Assembly: GCA_029861535.1 (NCBI GenBank)
Contig: JAOTZC010000018.1
Span: 1-46,812, forward strand
DNA length: 46,812 nucleotides
DNA from: Gammaproteobacteria bacterium
GTDB lineage: Bacteria > Pseudomonadota > Gammaproteobacteria > Steroidobacterales > Woeseiaceae
Direction of reading: 5' to 3'
How positions within the stretch are numbered: position 1 is the stretch's first letter; the number at the start of each line of letters is the position of its first letter. Under the pieces are notes generated by a model. It saw only the letters and a program-made list of their open reading frames with translations. It had not been told where the DNA came from and ran no database searches. Below, piece by piece: positions 9,274 through 18,326 of this stretch. Made by a program: the position numbers and the translations under genes.

Positions 9274-10644
9274 ATGACCGCCATTTTTACCCGAAAAGCG
9301 TTACTCGCGTCGGGCTGGGCCGATGATGTCCGGCTTGTCATTGTGGATGGGCACATTGATGCGATCGAGACCGCCGCGGTGGCCGCCAGTGGCGATCATC
9401 GGACGGGTTGCGTGATCCCGGGTCTTTGCAACGCGCACAGCCACGCGTTTCAACGCGCGCTCGCTGGCTGGACAGAGCAGAGTTCACCGGTAGGACGTGA
9501 CAACTTCTGGACCTGGCGCGAACGAATGTACACATTCGCTGCGGCAATGAACGCCGAACGGCTGCAACGAATTGCCCGGCAGGCCTACGTCGAGATGCTG
9601 TCCGCGGGCTATACCTCGGTGGCTGAATTTCACTACCTGCATCGTGATTCCGGCGGTGGCGAAAATTCGATGTTCGACGCGATTACAACAGCTGCTGACG
9701 CCAGTGGTATTCGTCTGACCTATGTCCCGGTTCTCTACGAACGCGGCGGTTTCGATCGACCCGAACCTGAGGGTTCACAGGCGTTGTTCGCGCTGAATCT
9801 GGATGAGTTTCTGCGCCATGCCGATCATGCGCAGCAGTCTTTGCATGGGCGGATGTCGGCCGGCATTGGCGCGCACAGTATTCGAGCAGTAAGCCCCGAG
9901 TCGCTGGCTGAGATCGCGAAGGTCGCCAACTCGAGCGGGATGGCGATGCATATTCACATCGCCGAACAGCAGCGCGAGGTCGATCAGTGTCTGGCATTTT
10001 ACGAGCGCCGCCCGGTTCGCTGGTTGCTGGAAAATTTTGACGTCCAGAAAAACTGGTGTCTGGTGCACGCAACTCACATGGACAATGATGAGATTACGCA
10101 GCTTGCGGGGACGACGGCAGTCGTCTGCTTATGTCCGAGTACCGAGGCGAATCTTGGTGATGGCTTGTTCCCATTACGGCGATTCTTGAGCGCCGGCGGT
10201 CGCATAGCCATTGGATCGGACAGCCATGTTTCCATCAATCCGTTCGAAGAGCTGCGCTGGTTGGAATACGGCCAGCGCCTCGCGGCGCAAACCCGTAATG
10301 TCGCTGTCGCGCAGAATGGACACGACAAGCATGTCGGTCGCGAACTGTTCGTGCGGGCAATCGACGGAGGTGCGCAAGCCTGCGGCCACGAATCTTCCGG
10401 CCTTAAACAAGGCAGCAAGGCAGATATTGTCTGTTTGTACGGTGAAGACCCTATGTTGGTCGGTCATGACGACGCGTCGCGGCTGGACGCGCTGGTCTTC
10501 TCCGGTTACCAGTTGCCGATCGAACGCGTCATGGTCGATGGTGATTGGTGCGTTGTCGATGGTGAACACGTTACGCTAAAAGCGAGTCGCGCGGACTACG
10601 GGCGCACTGTTCAGGACATCGCGAATGAATGGGGCGTACGATGA
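9274..10644 (+). CDS. hutF: formimidoylglutamate deiminase HutF
   Basis: 456 residues. It converts N-formimino-L-glutamate to N-formyl-L-glutamate plus ammonia, the step that marks the five-enzyme hut route. Amidohydrolase hallmarks are VIPGLCNAHSHAFQRAL (metal ligands His55, His57), the HIAEQQREV segment with a third His, and SDSHVSINPFEELRWLEYGQ with the catalytic Asp; ALAGW and NFWTWRERMY are typical of HutF. It is first in the rightward hut operon and overlaps the hutC start (ATGA at 10641). Presence of both hutF and hutG confirms the formylglutamate pathway rather than direct formamide release. Confidence 0.95.
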   Translation: MTAIFTRKALLASGWADDVRLVIVDGHIDAIETAAVAASGDHRTGCVIPGLCNAHSHAFQRALAGWTEQSSPVGRDNFWTWRERMYTFAAAMNAERLQRIARQAYVEMLSAGYTSVAEFHYLHRDSGGGENSMFDAITTAADASGIRLTYVPVLYERGGFDRPEPEGSQALFALNLDEFLRHADHAQQSLHGRMSAGIGAHSIRAVSPESLAEIAKVANSSGMAMHIHIAEQQREVDQCLAFYERRPVRWLLENFDVQKNWCLVHATHMDNDEITQLAGTTAVVCLCPSTEANLGDGLFPLRRFLSAGGRIAIGSDSHVSINPFEELRWLEYGQRLAAQTRNVAVAQNGHDKHVGRELFVRAIDGGAQACGHESSGLKQGSKADIVCLYGEDPMLVGHDDASRLDALVFSGYQLPIERVMVDGDWCVVDGEHVTLKASRADYGRTVQDIANEWGVR

Positions 10645-11408
10645 CGCCGCACGCCATTCCCCGTTATCAACAGCTCAAAGATCTGATAATTGAGCGCATC
10701 TCGAACGGGGAGCTGCGACCGAGCGATCGCGTGCCCTCCGAAAATGAATTGGTGCAATCGATGAGCGTATCGCGAATGACGGCTAATCGCGCGTTACGCG
10801 AATTGACTGACGAAGGCTACGTTAAGCGTATCGCGGGGCGCGGCACCTATGTTGCTGACTTTCGATCGCAGTCGCACGTGCTCGAAGTTCGAAATATTGC
10901 CGACGAGATTGCGCACCGCGGCCACGTACATGCTTCCGAAGTTATCCGTCAATCGAGACAGCACGCCCGCGGTGAAATTGCCAAAGCTTTGCACGTCGAA
11001 CAGGGTGTCGATGTTTTTCACGCGCTGCTCGTGCATTTCGAGAACGCGACGCCAATCCAGGTCGAAGACCGGCACATCGTTGCAGACTTTGCGCCAGATT
11101 GCCTCGATCAGGACTTCACCACGATTACGCCGAGCGCCTATCTGACCGCGATATCTCCGCTAGCCGAGGCCGAACAAATTGTTCGCGCGCAGATGCCGAA
11201 CGCGGCAGTGCGCGATCGACTGTTGATGACGGACGATGAACCCTCGCTGGTCGTGATACGTCGTACCTGGTCGAGCGGTAGGCCGGTGACATTCGCAAGA
11301 CTCCATCATCCAGGCAGTCGCTACGAATTGACCGGGCAATACGCGCCTGCCGGCACGCCGCAGTCGACACCTGTGGGTGTCGTGCAGCTGGAGGCACTAA
11401 GCCAATGA
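10641..11408 (+). CDS. hutC: histidine-utilisation repressor HutC (GntR family)
   Basis: 255 residues from the ATG at 10641, which overlaps the hutF stop (ATGA); an in-frame ATG at 10629 is possible but would overlap more. The N-terminal winged helix (about residues 5-75) has [32 protein letters not shown] and [12 protein letters not shown], the classic GntR DNA-binding pattern. The C-terminal domain (about 95-250) is the UTRA/chorismate-lyase-like ligand domain, which binds urocanate in HutC. It is expected to repress both arms of the cluster through the palindrome at 9248-9257 and so to control its own synthesis. Confidence 0.93.
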   Translation: MTPHAIPRYQQLKDLIIERISNGELRPSDRVPSENELVQSMSVSRMTANRALRELTDEGYVKRIAGRGTYVADFRSQSHVLEVRNIADEIAHRGHVHASEVIRQSRQHARGEIAKALHVEQGVDVFHALLVHFENATPIQVEDRHIVADFAPDCLDQDFTTITPSAYLTAISPLAEAEQIVRAQMPNAAVRDRLLMTDDEPSLVVIRRTWSSGRPVTFARLHHPGSRYELTGQYAPAGTPQSTPVGVVQLEALSQ

Positions 11409-11422
11409 AGCTAAGACCGTGA
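11405..11422 (+). other. five-codon mini-ORF joining hutC to hutU
   Basis: The ATG at 11405 overlaps the hutC stop (ATGA). After five codons (MKLRP) its TGA at 11420 overlaps the GTG start of hutU. GGAGG at 11391-11395 is spaced correctly for this ATG, not for the hutU GTG 24 bases downstream. It may couple hutU translation by re-initiation, or it may be the shifted remains of an older hutU start. Confidence 0.4.
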
Positions 11423-13089
11423 ACAAGCCACGCGTTATCAAGGCCCCGACAGGAACCAAGCTGTCGGCAAGAAGCTGGTTGACTGAGGCGCCGTTAAGGA
11501 TGTTGATGAACAATCTGGATCCAGCGGTCGCCGAACGACCGCAGGACCTCGTTGTGTACGGCGGTATCGGCAAAGCGGCACGCAACTGGGAAGCGTTCGA
11601 TGCAATCGTCAGGTCGCTTCGCGAACTTGCTGAAGATGAAACGCTGCTCGTGCAATCGGGCAAACCGGTTGGCGTTTTCCGCACACACATTGACGCACCG
11701 CGCGTGCTAATTGCGAATTCGAATCTCGTTCCAGCCTGGGCCAACTGGGAACACTTTCGCGAACTCGACAAAAAAGGCTTGATGATGTTCGGCCAAATGA
11801 CGGCAGGTTCGTGGATCTATATCGGCAGTCAGGGCATTGTCCAGGGGACCTATGAGACCTTTGTTGAAATGGGTCGCCAGCACTACGATGGCGACCTGTC
11901 GGGTCGCTGGATACTGACTGCCGGCCTTGGCGGCATGGGCGGTGCGCAACCGCTGGCCGCGACTATGGCGGGCGCGTCGATGTTGGCCATCGAGTGCCAG
12001 AGTGACCGCATCGATAAGCGCCTCGAAACCGGTTACCTCGATACGCGCGCCGACTCGCTCGACGACGCGCTTGCTTTGATTGAGCAATCGCTTGCCGACA
12101 GAAGGCCGCTGTCGGTCGGCTTGCTCGGTAACGCCGCAGAAATCCTCCCCGAAATCGTACAGCGTGAAATCCGGCCCGACGCCGTGACGGATCAAACATC
12201 CGCTCATGATCCGGCCAATGGTTATCTGCCGATCGGATGGACCGTGGAGCAATGGCTCGAGCAGCGGGAATCCGATCCGGATGCGGTTGCGGCGGCGGCG
12301 TCGAAATCGATGGCGGTGCATGTTCGCGCAATGCTCGAGCTGCAGCGCGCCGGCGCACCGACATTCGACTATGGCAATAACATCCGTCAGGTCGCTCTCG
12401 ACCAGGGCGTCGATGATGCATTCGATTTTCCGGGATTCGTACCGGCCTACGTGCGCCCACTGTTTTGTCGTGGCATTGGACCATTTCGTTGGGTGGCGCT
12501 GTCTGGCGATCCGCAGGACATTTACAAGACTGACGCCAAAGTCAAACAGTTGATTCCCGATGACGACCATCTACACCAGTGGCTCGACCAGGCTCGCAAA
12601 CGAATACATTTTCAAGGTTTGCCGGCGCGCATTTGTTGGGTCGGGCTGGGACAACGTCACCGCCTCGGTCTGGCGTTCAACGAAATGGTGCGAAATGGCG
12701 AATTAACGGCACCGGTCGTCATCGGCCGGGATCATCTCGACAGCGGCTCGGTTGCAAGTCCGAATCGCGAAACCGAAGCGATGCGCGACGGCTCCGATGC
12801 GGTATCCGACTGGCCGCTATTAAACGCGATGTTGAATACGGCGAGCGGCGCTACGTGGGTGTCAATTCATCACGGCGGCGGTGTCGGCATGGGATACGCG
12901 CAACATGCTGGTCTGGTTATCGTTTGCGACGGCACTGAAGCTGCCGACAAACGCATCGAACGTGTGTTGTGGAACGACCCGGGGACCGGCGTAATGCGCC
13001 ATGCTGATGCCGGTTATCAGGACGCAATCGAATGTGCGCGCGATAACGGGCTCAAGTTGCCGATGATCGACGCTGGAGAGCGCTCATGA
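11419..13089 (+). CDS. hutU: urocanate hydratase HutU
   Basis: 556 residues, the usual bacterial length. It adds water to urocanate to give imidazolonepropionate, using tightly bound NAD+ as an electrophile. Visible signatures include the Gly-rich dinucleotide-binding segment [29 protein letters not shown], and [19 protein letters not shown], whose Cys406 matches by position the essential Cys of Pseudomonas urocanase (Cys410). The start is the GTG at 11419: the conserved N-terminus begins at once and the nearby ATG at 11405 is out of frame. Its stop overlaps the hutH ATG. Confidence 0.96.
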   Translation: MNKPRVIKAPTGTKLSARSWLTEAPLRMLMNNLDPAVAERPQDLVVYGGIGKAARNWEAFDAIVRSLRELAEDETLLVQSGKPVGVFRTHIDAPRVLIANSNLVPAWANWEHFRELDKKGLMMFGQMTAGSWIYIGSQGIVQGTYETFVEMGRQHYDGDLSGRWILTAGLGGMGGAQPLAATMAGASMLAIECQSDRIDKRLETGYLDTRADSLDDALALIEQSLADRRPLSVGLLGNAAEILPEIVQREIRPDAVTDQTSAHDPANGYLPIGWTVEQWLEQRESDPDAVAAAASKSMAVHVRAMLELQRAGAPTFDYGNNIRQVALDQGVDDAFDFPGFVPAYVRPLFCRGIGPFRWVALSGDPQDIYKTDAKVKQLIPDDDHLHQWLDQARKRIHFQGLPARICWVGLGQRHRLGLAFNEMVRNGELTAPVVIGRDHLDSGSVASPNRETEAMRDGSDAVSDWPLLNAMLNTASGATWVSIHHGGGVGMGYAQHAGLVIVCDGTEAADKRIERVLWNDPGTGVMRHADAGYQDAIECARDNGLKLPMIDAGERS

Positions 13090-14624
13090 AACTTGTCGTA
13101 GATAATCAGCTGGTCACGTTGCAAGAACTTCGCGCGGCTTGGAGAGAACCGGTCGAAGTATCAATCGGTGTTGATGCGCGCCGACGCATCGCCGAATCCA
13201 ATGAATTGATCGACGACATAATCGCCGCCGGCGAGAGCGTCTACGGCGTCAATACTGGTTTTGGCATGCTGGCGACAGTGCACATCGAAGAAGACGAGCT
13301 AGGCCATTTACAGGAAAATCTGGTGCGTTCACATTCCGTTGGTGTCGGCGACGATCTTGATGACAACATCGTGCGCTTGATTATGTTGATGAAAGTCATC
13401 GCACTCGCCGAGGGCTTTTCGGGAGTGACACTGGCGCTGGTTGATACGCTTTGCGCACTAATCAATCACCAGATATATCCGCGTATTCCGTGCAAAGGCT
13501 CAGTCGGTGCTTCGGGCGATCTTGCACCGTTGGCCCACATGGCGTCCGCATTGATCGGCCTCGGCGAAGTTCGCATGAACGGCACAATCATCCCGGCACG
13601 TACCGCACTCGAGGAAGCCGGTATCGAACCACTGAAACTCGCGCCGAAAGAGGGTCTGGCGTTGGTCAATGGCACACAGGTCTCAACGGCATTGGCACTG
13701 GCGGCCGTGTTTCGCACCGAAAATGTTTTCGCGGCCGCGTTAGTTGCCGGCGCGATGACGGCCGATGCGATCCAGGGCAGCGACACGCCATTTGATCGCC
13801 GCATACATAATGTTCGGGGTCATGGCGGTCAGATTGCCGTGGCAACCATATTGCGCGAGCTGATGCGTGGCAGTGAAATTCGTGCGTCGCATATCCAGTG
13901 CGACCGCGTCCAGGATCCGTACTCGGTACGTTGTCAGCCACAAGTCATTGGTGCTTGTCTCGATGTGTTGCGGCACGTCTGCAAGATACTCGAGACTGAG
14001 GCCAATGCCGTCACCGACAACCCACTCGTGTTCGCGGACGCGCATGCCGTCCTGTCCGGCGGCAATTTCCACGCGGAGCCGGTTGCCTTTGCGGCAGATT
14101 ATCTGGCGCTTTCGATTGCTGAGATTGGCGCTATGTCCGAGCGGCGCACCGCATTGCTGATCGATCCGCACATGAGCAGCCTGCCGGCAGTACTCATTGA
14201 AGACAGCGGGCTCAAGAGTGGGTTTATGTTAGTGCAGGTCACCGCCGCTGCGCTGGCGTCCGAGAATAAGTCGCTCGCGCACCCTGCCAGCGTCGACAGC
14301 TTGCCGACATCCCTAAACCAGGAAGACCATGTCAGCATGGCAACATTCGCGGCGAGGCGGCTGCATGAAATGCTCGATAATGTCGATAACATCGTCGCCA
14401 TTGAATTGCTGGCGGCTGTTCAGGGTGTCGAGTTTCACCATCCGAAAAAGAGTTCGGCGGCGCTCGAAAGCGTCATTGCGATAGTGCGCGATGTTTCTCC
14501 AAGGTATACCGACGATCGCGGATTATCTGCCGATATTGCGCAAGTTGCGGAGCTCATTGATCATGGTGTTTTTCGCGAGCATGCATCGTCGGTACTGCCG
14601 ACGCAAAGTCTTGACACGCAATGA
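13086..14624 (+). CDS. hutH: histidine ammonia-lyase HutH
   Basis: 512 residues. It deaminates L-histidine to urocanate plus ammonia, the first step of the pathway. The Ala-Ser-Gly triad (residues 142-144) in [14 protein letters not shown] is the precursor of the MIO electrophilic cofactor. Other family blocks are YGVNTGFG (catalytic Tyr near residue 53), [11 protein letters not shown] and [15 protein letters not shown]. It overlaps hutU upstream and hutG downstream by 4 bases each, so the enzymes should be made together. Confidence 0.97.
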   Translation: MKLVVDNQLVTLQELRAAWREPVEVSIGVDARRRIAESNELIDDIIAAGESVYGVNTGFGMLATVHIEEDELGHLQENLVRSHSVGVGDDLDDNIVRLIMLMKVIALAEGFSGVTLALVDTLCALINHQIYPRIPCKGSVGASGDLAPLAHMASALIGLGEVRMNGTIIPARTALEEAGIEPLKLAPKEGLALVNGTQVSTALALAAVFRTENVFAAALVAGAMTADAIQGSDTPFDRRIHNVRGHGGQIAVATILRELMRGSEIRASHIQCDRVQDPYSVRCQPQVIGACLDVLRHVCKILETEANAVTDNPLVFADAHAVLSGGNFHAEPVAFAADYLALSIAEIGAMSERRTALLIDPHMSSLPAVLIEDSGLKSGFMLVQVTAAALASENKSLAHPASVDSLPTSLNQEDHVSMATFAARRLHEMLDNVDNIVAIELLAAVQGVEFHHPKKSSAALESVIAIVRDVSPRYTDDRGLSADIAQVAELIDHGVFREHASSVLPTQSLDTQ

Positions 14625-15418
14625 CCGACGTTTATTCGTTTTCTGTCGGCACAACGCCGCTGTTAGTCAGTGTCCCGCACGATGGGCGTGAGATTCCTGC
14701 AGACATTTCTGTCCGAATGACACCGGCTGCGTTGCAAATGCCGGATACAGACTGGCATGTTAATGAGTTGTACGAATTTGTGGGCGACATCGGCGCGTGG
14801 GTTATCAGTGCAAATTACTCACGTTACGTCATCGACCTAAATAGGGCTGCTACCGACGAGTCTTTGTATGAGGGTCAGGTTGCTACTGGTCTGTGCCCGC
14901 ACAAAACATTTGCGGGCGATAACATCTATTGCGACAGCGCTGTGGTCGACGCCGCTGAGAAAAAGCGCCGAACGGCGCGCTTCTGGAAGTCCTACCACGA
15001 GCGAATCGGTGCGACGATCGTTGAACTGCGCGAACGTTACGGCTATGCGCTCTTATGGGATGCGCACTCGATACCGAGCCGCGTGCCAAGACTGTTCGAT
15101 GGCGAGCTGCCAGTGCTAAATATTGGCACATTCGACGATCGTAGTTGCTCGCCGGCTGTTTCGGCCGATGTTGTGAGCATCGCCAACGCCAGCAGCTACG
15201 AGACAGCAATCAACGAACGCTTCAAGGGTGGTCATATCACGCGCCACTACGGCGATCCACAGAATAACGTGCACGCAGTCCAGCTCGAGATCGCACAGCG
15301 AGCCTATATGGACGAATCATCCGGCACATTTGACAACAGCAAGGCAGCGACGCTGCGTGCTACGCTGCGCGCAATGCTGGAATCTTTCTTATACGCCGCG
15401 AGCAATCATCGAAAATGA
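14621..15418 (+). CDS. hutG: N-formylglutamate deformylase HutG
   Basis: 265 residues. It is a member of the N-formylglutamate amidohydrolase (FGase) family that hydrolyses N-formyl-L-glutamate to formate plus L-glutamate, the last step of the HutF route. Family blocks are SVPHDGREIP near the N-terminus, DTDWHVNELYEF (metal-site Asp/His), and YALLWDAHSIPSRVPRLFDG. The ATG at 14621 overlaps the hutH stop, and its own stop overlaps the start of the sorA-like gene. Its product formate would be a substrate for the formate dehydrogenase whose genes lie 3 kb downstream but lack the catalytic subunit. Confidence 0.95.
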   Translation: MTDVYSFSVGTTPLLVSVPHDGREIPADISVRMTPAALQMPDTDWHVNELYEFVGDIGAWVISANYSRYVIDLNRAATDESLYEGQVATGLCPHKTFAGDNIYCDSAVVDAAEKKRRTARFWKSYHERIGATIVELRERYGYALLWDAHSIPSRVPRLFDGELPVLNIGTFDDRSCSPAVSADVVSIANASSYETAINERFKGGHITRHYGDPQNNVHAVQLEIAQRAYMDESSGTFDNSKAATLRATLRAMLESFLYAASNHRK

Positions 15419-16728
15419 AAAAACTACGCGGAATGCACGAGCTTTACGCTGAAGACGAAATATACGCCGACGAAATGTTGTGGCGGCGAAAAACACCGTT
15501 GACGCGCCGTGGTTTTCTTCGCGGCGCGGGTCTATCGGCGATGTCAGCTGCGGTCGGGGCAAGCATTCCATTCGCAAAATATATGCCGGCCGGTCTGATA
15601 CCTGCAGCGCTCGCGCAGACTGACGCGCCTTTTGAAATTCCGGGCAAAAATGGGTTGATGGTATTGAACGACCGTCCCATCAATGCCGAGACTCCGGCGC
15701 ACTTGCTCGATGATCGCGTCACGCCCACAAATCGACTGTTCGTCCGTAACAACGGCATTCCACCATTTACCGATGACATCGAACCACTCGCGTGGCGGCT
15801 GACGATCGAGGGCGAGTCTTGTTTGCGCCCGTTGTCAATAACGCTAGAGGAGCTTAAAGGCCGCTATAAACGGCATACCTTGCAGCTACAAATCGAGTGC
15901 GGTGGAAATGGTCGTTCAGAGTTCTATCCGGCGGCCAAGGGTAATCAATGGACGACCGGCGCCATTGGTTGCCCGGAGTGGACTGGCGTACGCCTGCGTG
16001 ACGTACTCGACGACTGCGGTGTCGCGCGAGATGCGGTTTACGTTGCGTACGAAGCCGCGGATACGCATCTGTCCGGCGATCCAACGAAACGACCGATTTC
16101 TCGTGGCGTTCCGATCCATAAGGCTATGGAAGCTGAGTCGCTGCTGGTTTGGGAAATGAACGGCGAGCCGCTGCCGCCCTTGCACGGCTATCCATTGCGC
16201 TTGCTGTGCGCGGGTTGGCCTGCATCGGTTAGTGGCAAGTGGCTGCAACGCCTGTTGATCAGAGACCGCGTGCATGACGGCGAGAAAATGACAGGGCAGT
16301 CCTATCGTGTGCCGTGCAAACCCATCGAACCCGGAGAGGCGGTTGCCGATCAAGATATGTGCATCATTGAATCAATGCCGGTTAAATCATTAATTACATA
16401 TCCAAAATCCGGCATTCAACATCCACGCGATCAAAAACTTAATTTGCGCGGCCATGCGTGGGCCGGTGACGATCGCGTGCGACGCTTGTATACGTCGGTC
16501 GATTTCGGTGCGACGTGGCAGGCCGCGAAACTTGATAAGCCGGTCAACCGGCTGGCATGGCAGCATTGGCAGACCAGTGTGCGCTTTCCGGCGGATGGAT
16601 ACTTCGAAGTTTGGGCGCGAGCCGAGGACGATAACGGCGAATCGCAACCAATGGTATTACCGGGCTGGAACCCCCGCGGTTACCTGAATAATGCCTGTCA
16701 CCGTGTTGCCGTCATGGTGCACGCGTGA
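15415..16728 (+). CDS. sulfite dehydrogenase molybdopterin subunit (SorA/SoxC-like)
   Basis: 437 residues. A twin-arginine signal (RR at 31-32, TRRGFLRGAG, hydrophobic stretch ending ALAQ near residue 68) implies folded export with its Mo cofactor. The sulfite-oxidase fold follows: LQIECGGNGR holds the Mo-ligating Cys162, then GAIGCPEWTGVRLRDVL, and a C-terminal Ig-like dimerisation domain (RVRRLYTSVDFGATW). It should oxidise sulfite to sulfate in the periplasm and pass electrons to the cytochrome c encoded next. The N-terminal extension before the Tat motif is unusually long and acidic. The start overlaps the hutG stop by 4 bases. A methionine-sulfoxide reductase catalytic subunit (MsrP) is less likely because of the C-terminal domain and the cytochrome partner. 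Confidence 0.88.
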   Translation: MKKLRGMHELYAEDEIYADEMLWRRKTPLTRRGFLRGAGLSAMSAAVGASIPFAKYMPAGLIPAALAQTDAPFEIPGKNGLMVLNDRPINAETPAHLLDDRVTPTNRLFVRNNGIPPFTDDIEPLAWRLTIEGESCLRPLSITLEELKGRYKRHTLQLQIECGGNGRSEFYPAAKGNQWTTGAIGCPEWTGVRLRDVLDDCGVARDAVYVAYEAADTHLSGDPTKRPISRGVPIHKAMEAESLLVWEMNGEPLPPLHGYPLRLLCAGWPASVSGKWLQRLLIRDRVHDGEKMTGQSYRVPCKPIEPGEAVADQDMCIIESMPVKSLITYPKSGIQHPRDQKLNLRGHAWAGDDRVRRLYTSVDFGATWQAAKLDKPVNRLAWQHWQTSVRFPADGYFEVWARAEDDNGESQPMVLPGWNPRGYLNNACHRVAVMVHA

Positions 16729-17075
16729 GGACCGTCGCGATTCTTTTGCTGCTGTTGCCGATGTCGTTGGCGGCAAACGAAAAAAACATCGACCCGCAAA
16801 CCGGACTCGTCAAAAATCCGGGTTGGCTGCATGTGCGCAGCCATTGCGGTGGTTGCCATTCGCATGCGCTCGTGACATCCCAGCGCGCGGATCGCCAGAC
16901 CTGGCTCGATATGATTCGCTGGATGCAGGCGACTCAGAACTTATGGCAATTTGCGCCGGAGGTTGAATCAGAAATGCTGGATTATCTGGCGCAGACCTAT
17001 GCACCTATGCCGAATCGGCGTCGTGCGCCGATTCCAACATCGCTGATGCCCAGCCGCGATCCGCAAGAACCGTAA
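16725..17075 (+). CDS. SorB-like periplasmic cytochrome c
   Basis: 116 residues. A signal peptide (1-16, cut after SLAA) precedes a single haem-c site CGGCH (Cys41, Cys44, His45). A likely distal Met (WMQATQNLW, Met67) lies about 22 residues on, and the C-terminus is Pro/Arg-rich. The size and its position, overlapping the sulfite dehydrogenase stop by 4 bases, fit SorB, the c-type haem subunit that takes electrons from the Mo centre. No T-run terminator follows within the next 144 bases. Confidence 0.87.
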   Translation: MRTVAILLLLLPMSLAANEKNIDPQTGLVKNPGWLHVRSHCGGCHSHALVTSQRADRQTWLDMIRWMQATQNLWQFAPEVESEMLDYLAQTYAPMPNRRRAPIPTSLMPSRDPQEP

Positions 17076-17179
17076 CGGATTTGCATCCAGAGTTACGTCA
17101 AATTCAGGGCGCGTTCAGGCGTGCGCAGTAACCTTGTCAAGGCTATTGGGCTATCATTGCTCGTCATAATTTTCAGCGA

Positions 17180-17195
17180 GCGGCCCACGGGCCGC
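17180..17195. other. small GC-rich hairpin in the leader of the SYLF gene
   Basis: GCGGCCCACGGGCCGC forms a 7-bp stem with a 2-nt loop. It lies 25 bases before the start codon and just ahead of the GAGG ribosome-binding site, with no T-run. It could affect translation or mRNA stability of the next gene. Confidence 0.35.
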
Positions 17196-17219
17196 CAACC
17201 AAAGACTTGAGGCAGAACC

Positions 17220-17765
17220 ATGAAAATTCACCGATTGCGTACACCGGCAGCGCTCTTCGCGCTGTTGCTTTCAATGTCGGCGATTGCTGGATCGGCGCAA
17301 GAGATTGATCAGAAAGTCAGCGAAACGCTCAGGGTGTTTCAGCAAGAGGTAAATGGTGCCGACCTGTTCCTAAATCAGTCGGCCGGTTATTTGGTGTTTC
17401 CTCGTGTCATCAAGGTCGGCATAGGATTAGGTGCCGAGACCGGCGAAGGTGCGCTGCGCGTCGGCGGAGCAACCGTGGACTATTATCGCACGACCAGTGG
17501 TTCCTTCGGTTTGCAACTGGGAGCACAGGCAAAATCAATCGTGATCGCATTCATGACCAAAGAGTCACTGAACAAATTTCGCAACGCGAGCGGCTGGAAA
17601 GTCGGCGTTGATGGCTCCGTCGCGCTGATCGATCTCGGTGCCGGCAAAACGATCGATTCTCAAAACCTCAAAGATCCTGTTGTCGGTTTTGTCTTCGGGT
17701 CCAAAGGCCTGATGTACAATCTGACCCTTGAAGGATCGAAATTCTCAAAACTCGACAAATCCTAA
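17220..17765 (+). CDS. SYLF (Ysc84-like) domain periplasmic protein
   Basis: 181 residues. A signal peptide (1-26, ending IAGSAQ) is followed by a full SYLF domain: LFLNQSAGYLVFPRVIKVGIGLG, then ALRVGG...DYYRTTSGSFGLQLGAQAKSI and a C-terminal GLMYNLTLEGSKF (quoted in short pieces). SYLF domains bind phospholipids in eukaryotes; bacterial members are exported and of unknown function. The ATG is preceded by GAGGCAG at a suitable distance. It overlaps the next gene by 38 bases. Confidence 0.85.
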   Translation: MKIHRLRTPAALFALLLSMSAIAGSAQEIDQKVSETLRVFQQEVNGADLFLNQSAGYLVFPRVIKVGIGLGAETGEGALRVGGATVDYYRTTSGSFGLQLGAQAKSIVIAFMTKESLNKFRNASGWKVGVDGSVALIDLGAGKTIDSQNLKDPVVGFVFGSKGLMYNLTLEGSKFSKLDKS

Positions 17766-18225
17766 GCGACCACTCGGCTATCGAATCGGTCGAAGCGTCC
17801 GCTCGGTCGGCGTTTTTGGCCGCGATGCGGTTCGAGAACCTAAAACGCTGCCGGGTAAAGCACACGGCCTTTTTCGACGCTGGCTTCAGAAGGTCTGGAA
17901 CGTGCGCGGGGGCGGTCTCTATGCTTTTGGCTATGCGCTAACGTTTCTCTACTTCGAGGCGCGCACGCTCGTCGGCGAAATATCGGAAAGTACTGGCGTT
18001 CAGGACTTCTTCCGGACGCAAATGGCGGAGTTCATCCTGCGCTTCGCGACCGACACGATTGCTAACATGGTCAAGGCGTTCATGTGGCCGGTATACGTCG
18101 TGCAGCTCCACCCGATGTACGGCGGAATAGCCTTAGCCCTCGCCTTCATACTTTTCCCTAGATTCCTAAAAAAACCCATCGAGGGCTGGCTATTTGCCGA
18201 TACCGAGGAGGATCACGCAAGCTGA
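17728..18225 (+). CDS. small membrane protein of unknown function
   Basis: 165 residues if it starts at the TTG at 17728, inside the end of the SYLF gene; no better start exists before the conserved-looking part, so the N-terminus is uncertain. The first 60 residues are basic. Hydrophobic segments lie near 70-85 (GLYAFGYALTFLYFEA), 105-128 and 130-150 (YGGIALALAFILFPRFL), and the tail is acidic. I do not recognise the family. The 38-base overlap suggests translational coupling to the SYLF protein and a shared envelope role. The stop codon lies within the left arm of hairpin copy B. Confidence 0.6.
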   Translation: MKDRNSQNSTNPKRPLGYRIGRSVRSVGVFGRDAVREPKTLPGKAHGLFRRWLQKVWNVRGGGLYAFGYALTFLYFEARTLVGEISESTGVQDFFRTQMAEFILRFATDTIANMVKAFMWPVYVVQLHPMYGGIALALAFILFPRFLKKPIEGWLFADTEEDHAS

Positions 18226-18299
18226 GGTACAGAGGGTCTTCAACCGAAGTAAAGCGCAGCACAGCGAGCCATGAGGATGAGGACCCTCTGTACCTCGGC
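18221..18299 (-). repeat. stem-loop element copy B (short form)
   Basis: The 18-nt arms (18221-18238 and 18282-18299) match except for one transition. The 43-nt loop, read on the minus strand, runs CTCATCCTCATGGCTCG ... GCGCTTTACTTC. The left arm begins inside the last two codons of the upstream gene (AGC TGA). On the other side it is close to the fdsA remnant. Confidence 0.85.
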
Positions 18300-18326
18300 T
18301 TTCTAGAACGGGTCAGGTGGTCTCGA

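Noticed and set aside
15415..16728. The molybdoenzyme as MsrP (YedY)
   Set aside because: It has the C-terminal dimerisation domain and an overlapping cytochrome c gene, which fit SorAB. The MsrQ-like gene is 9 kb away and not linked.
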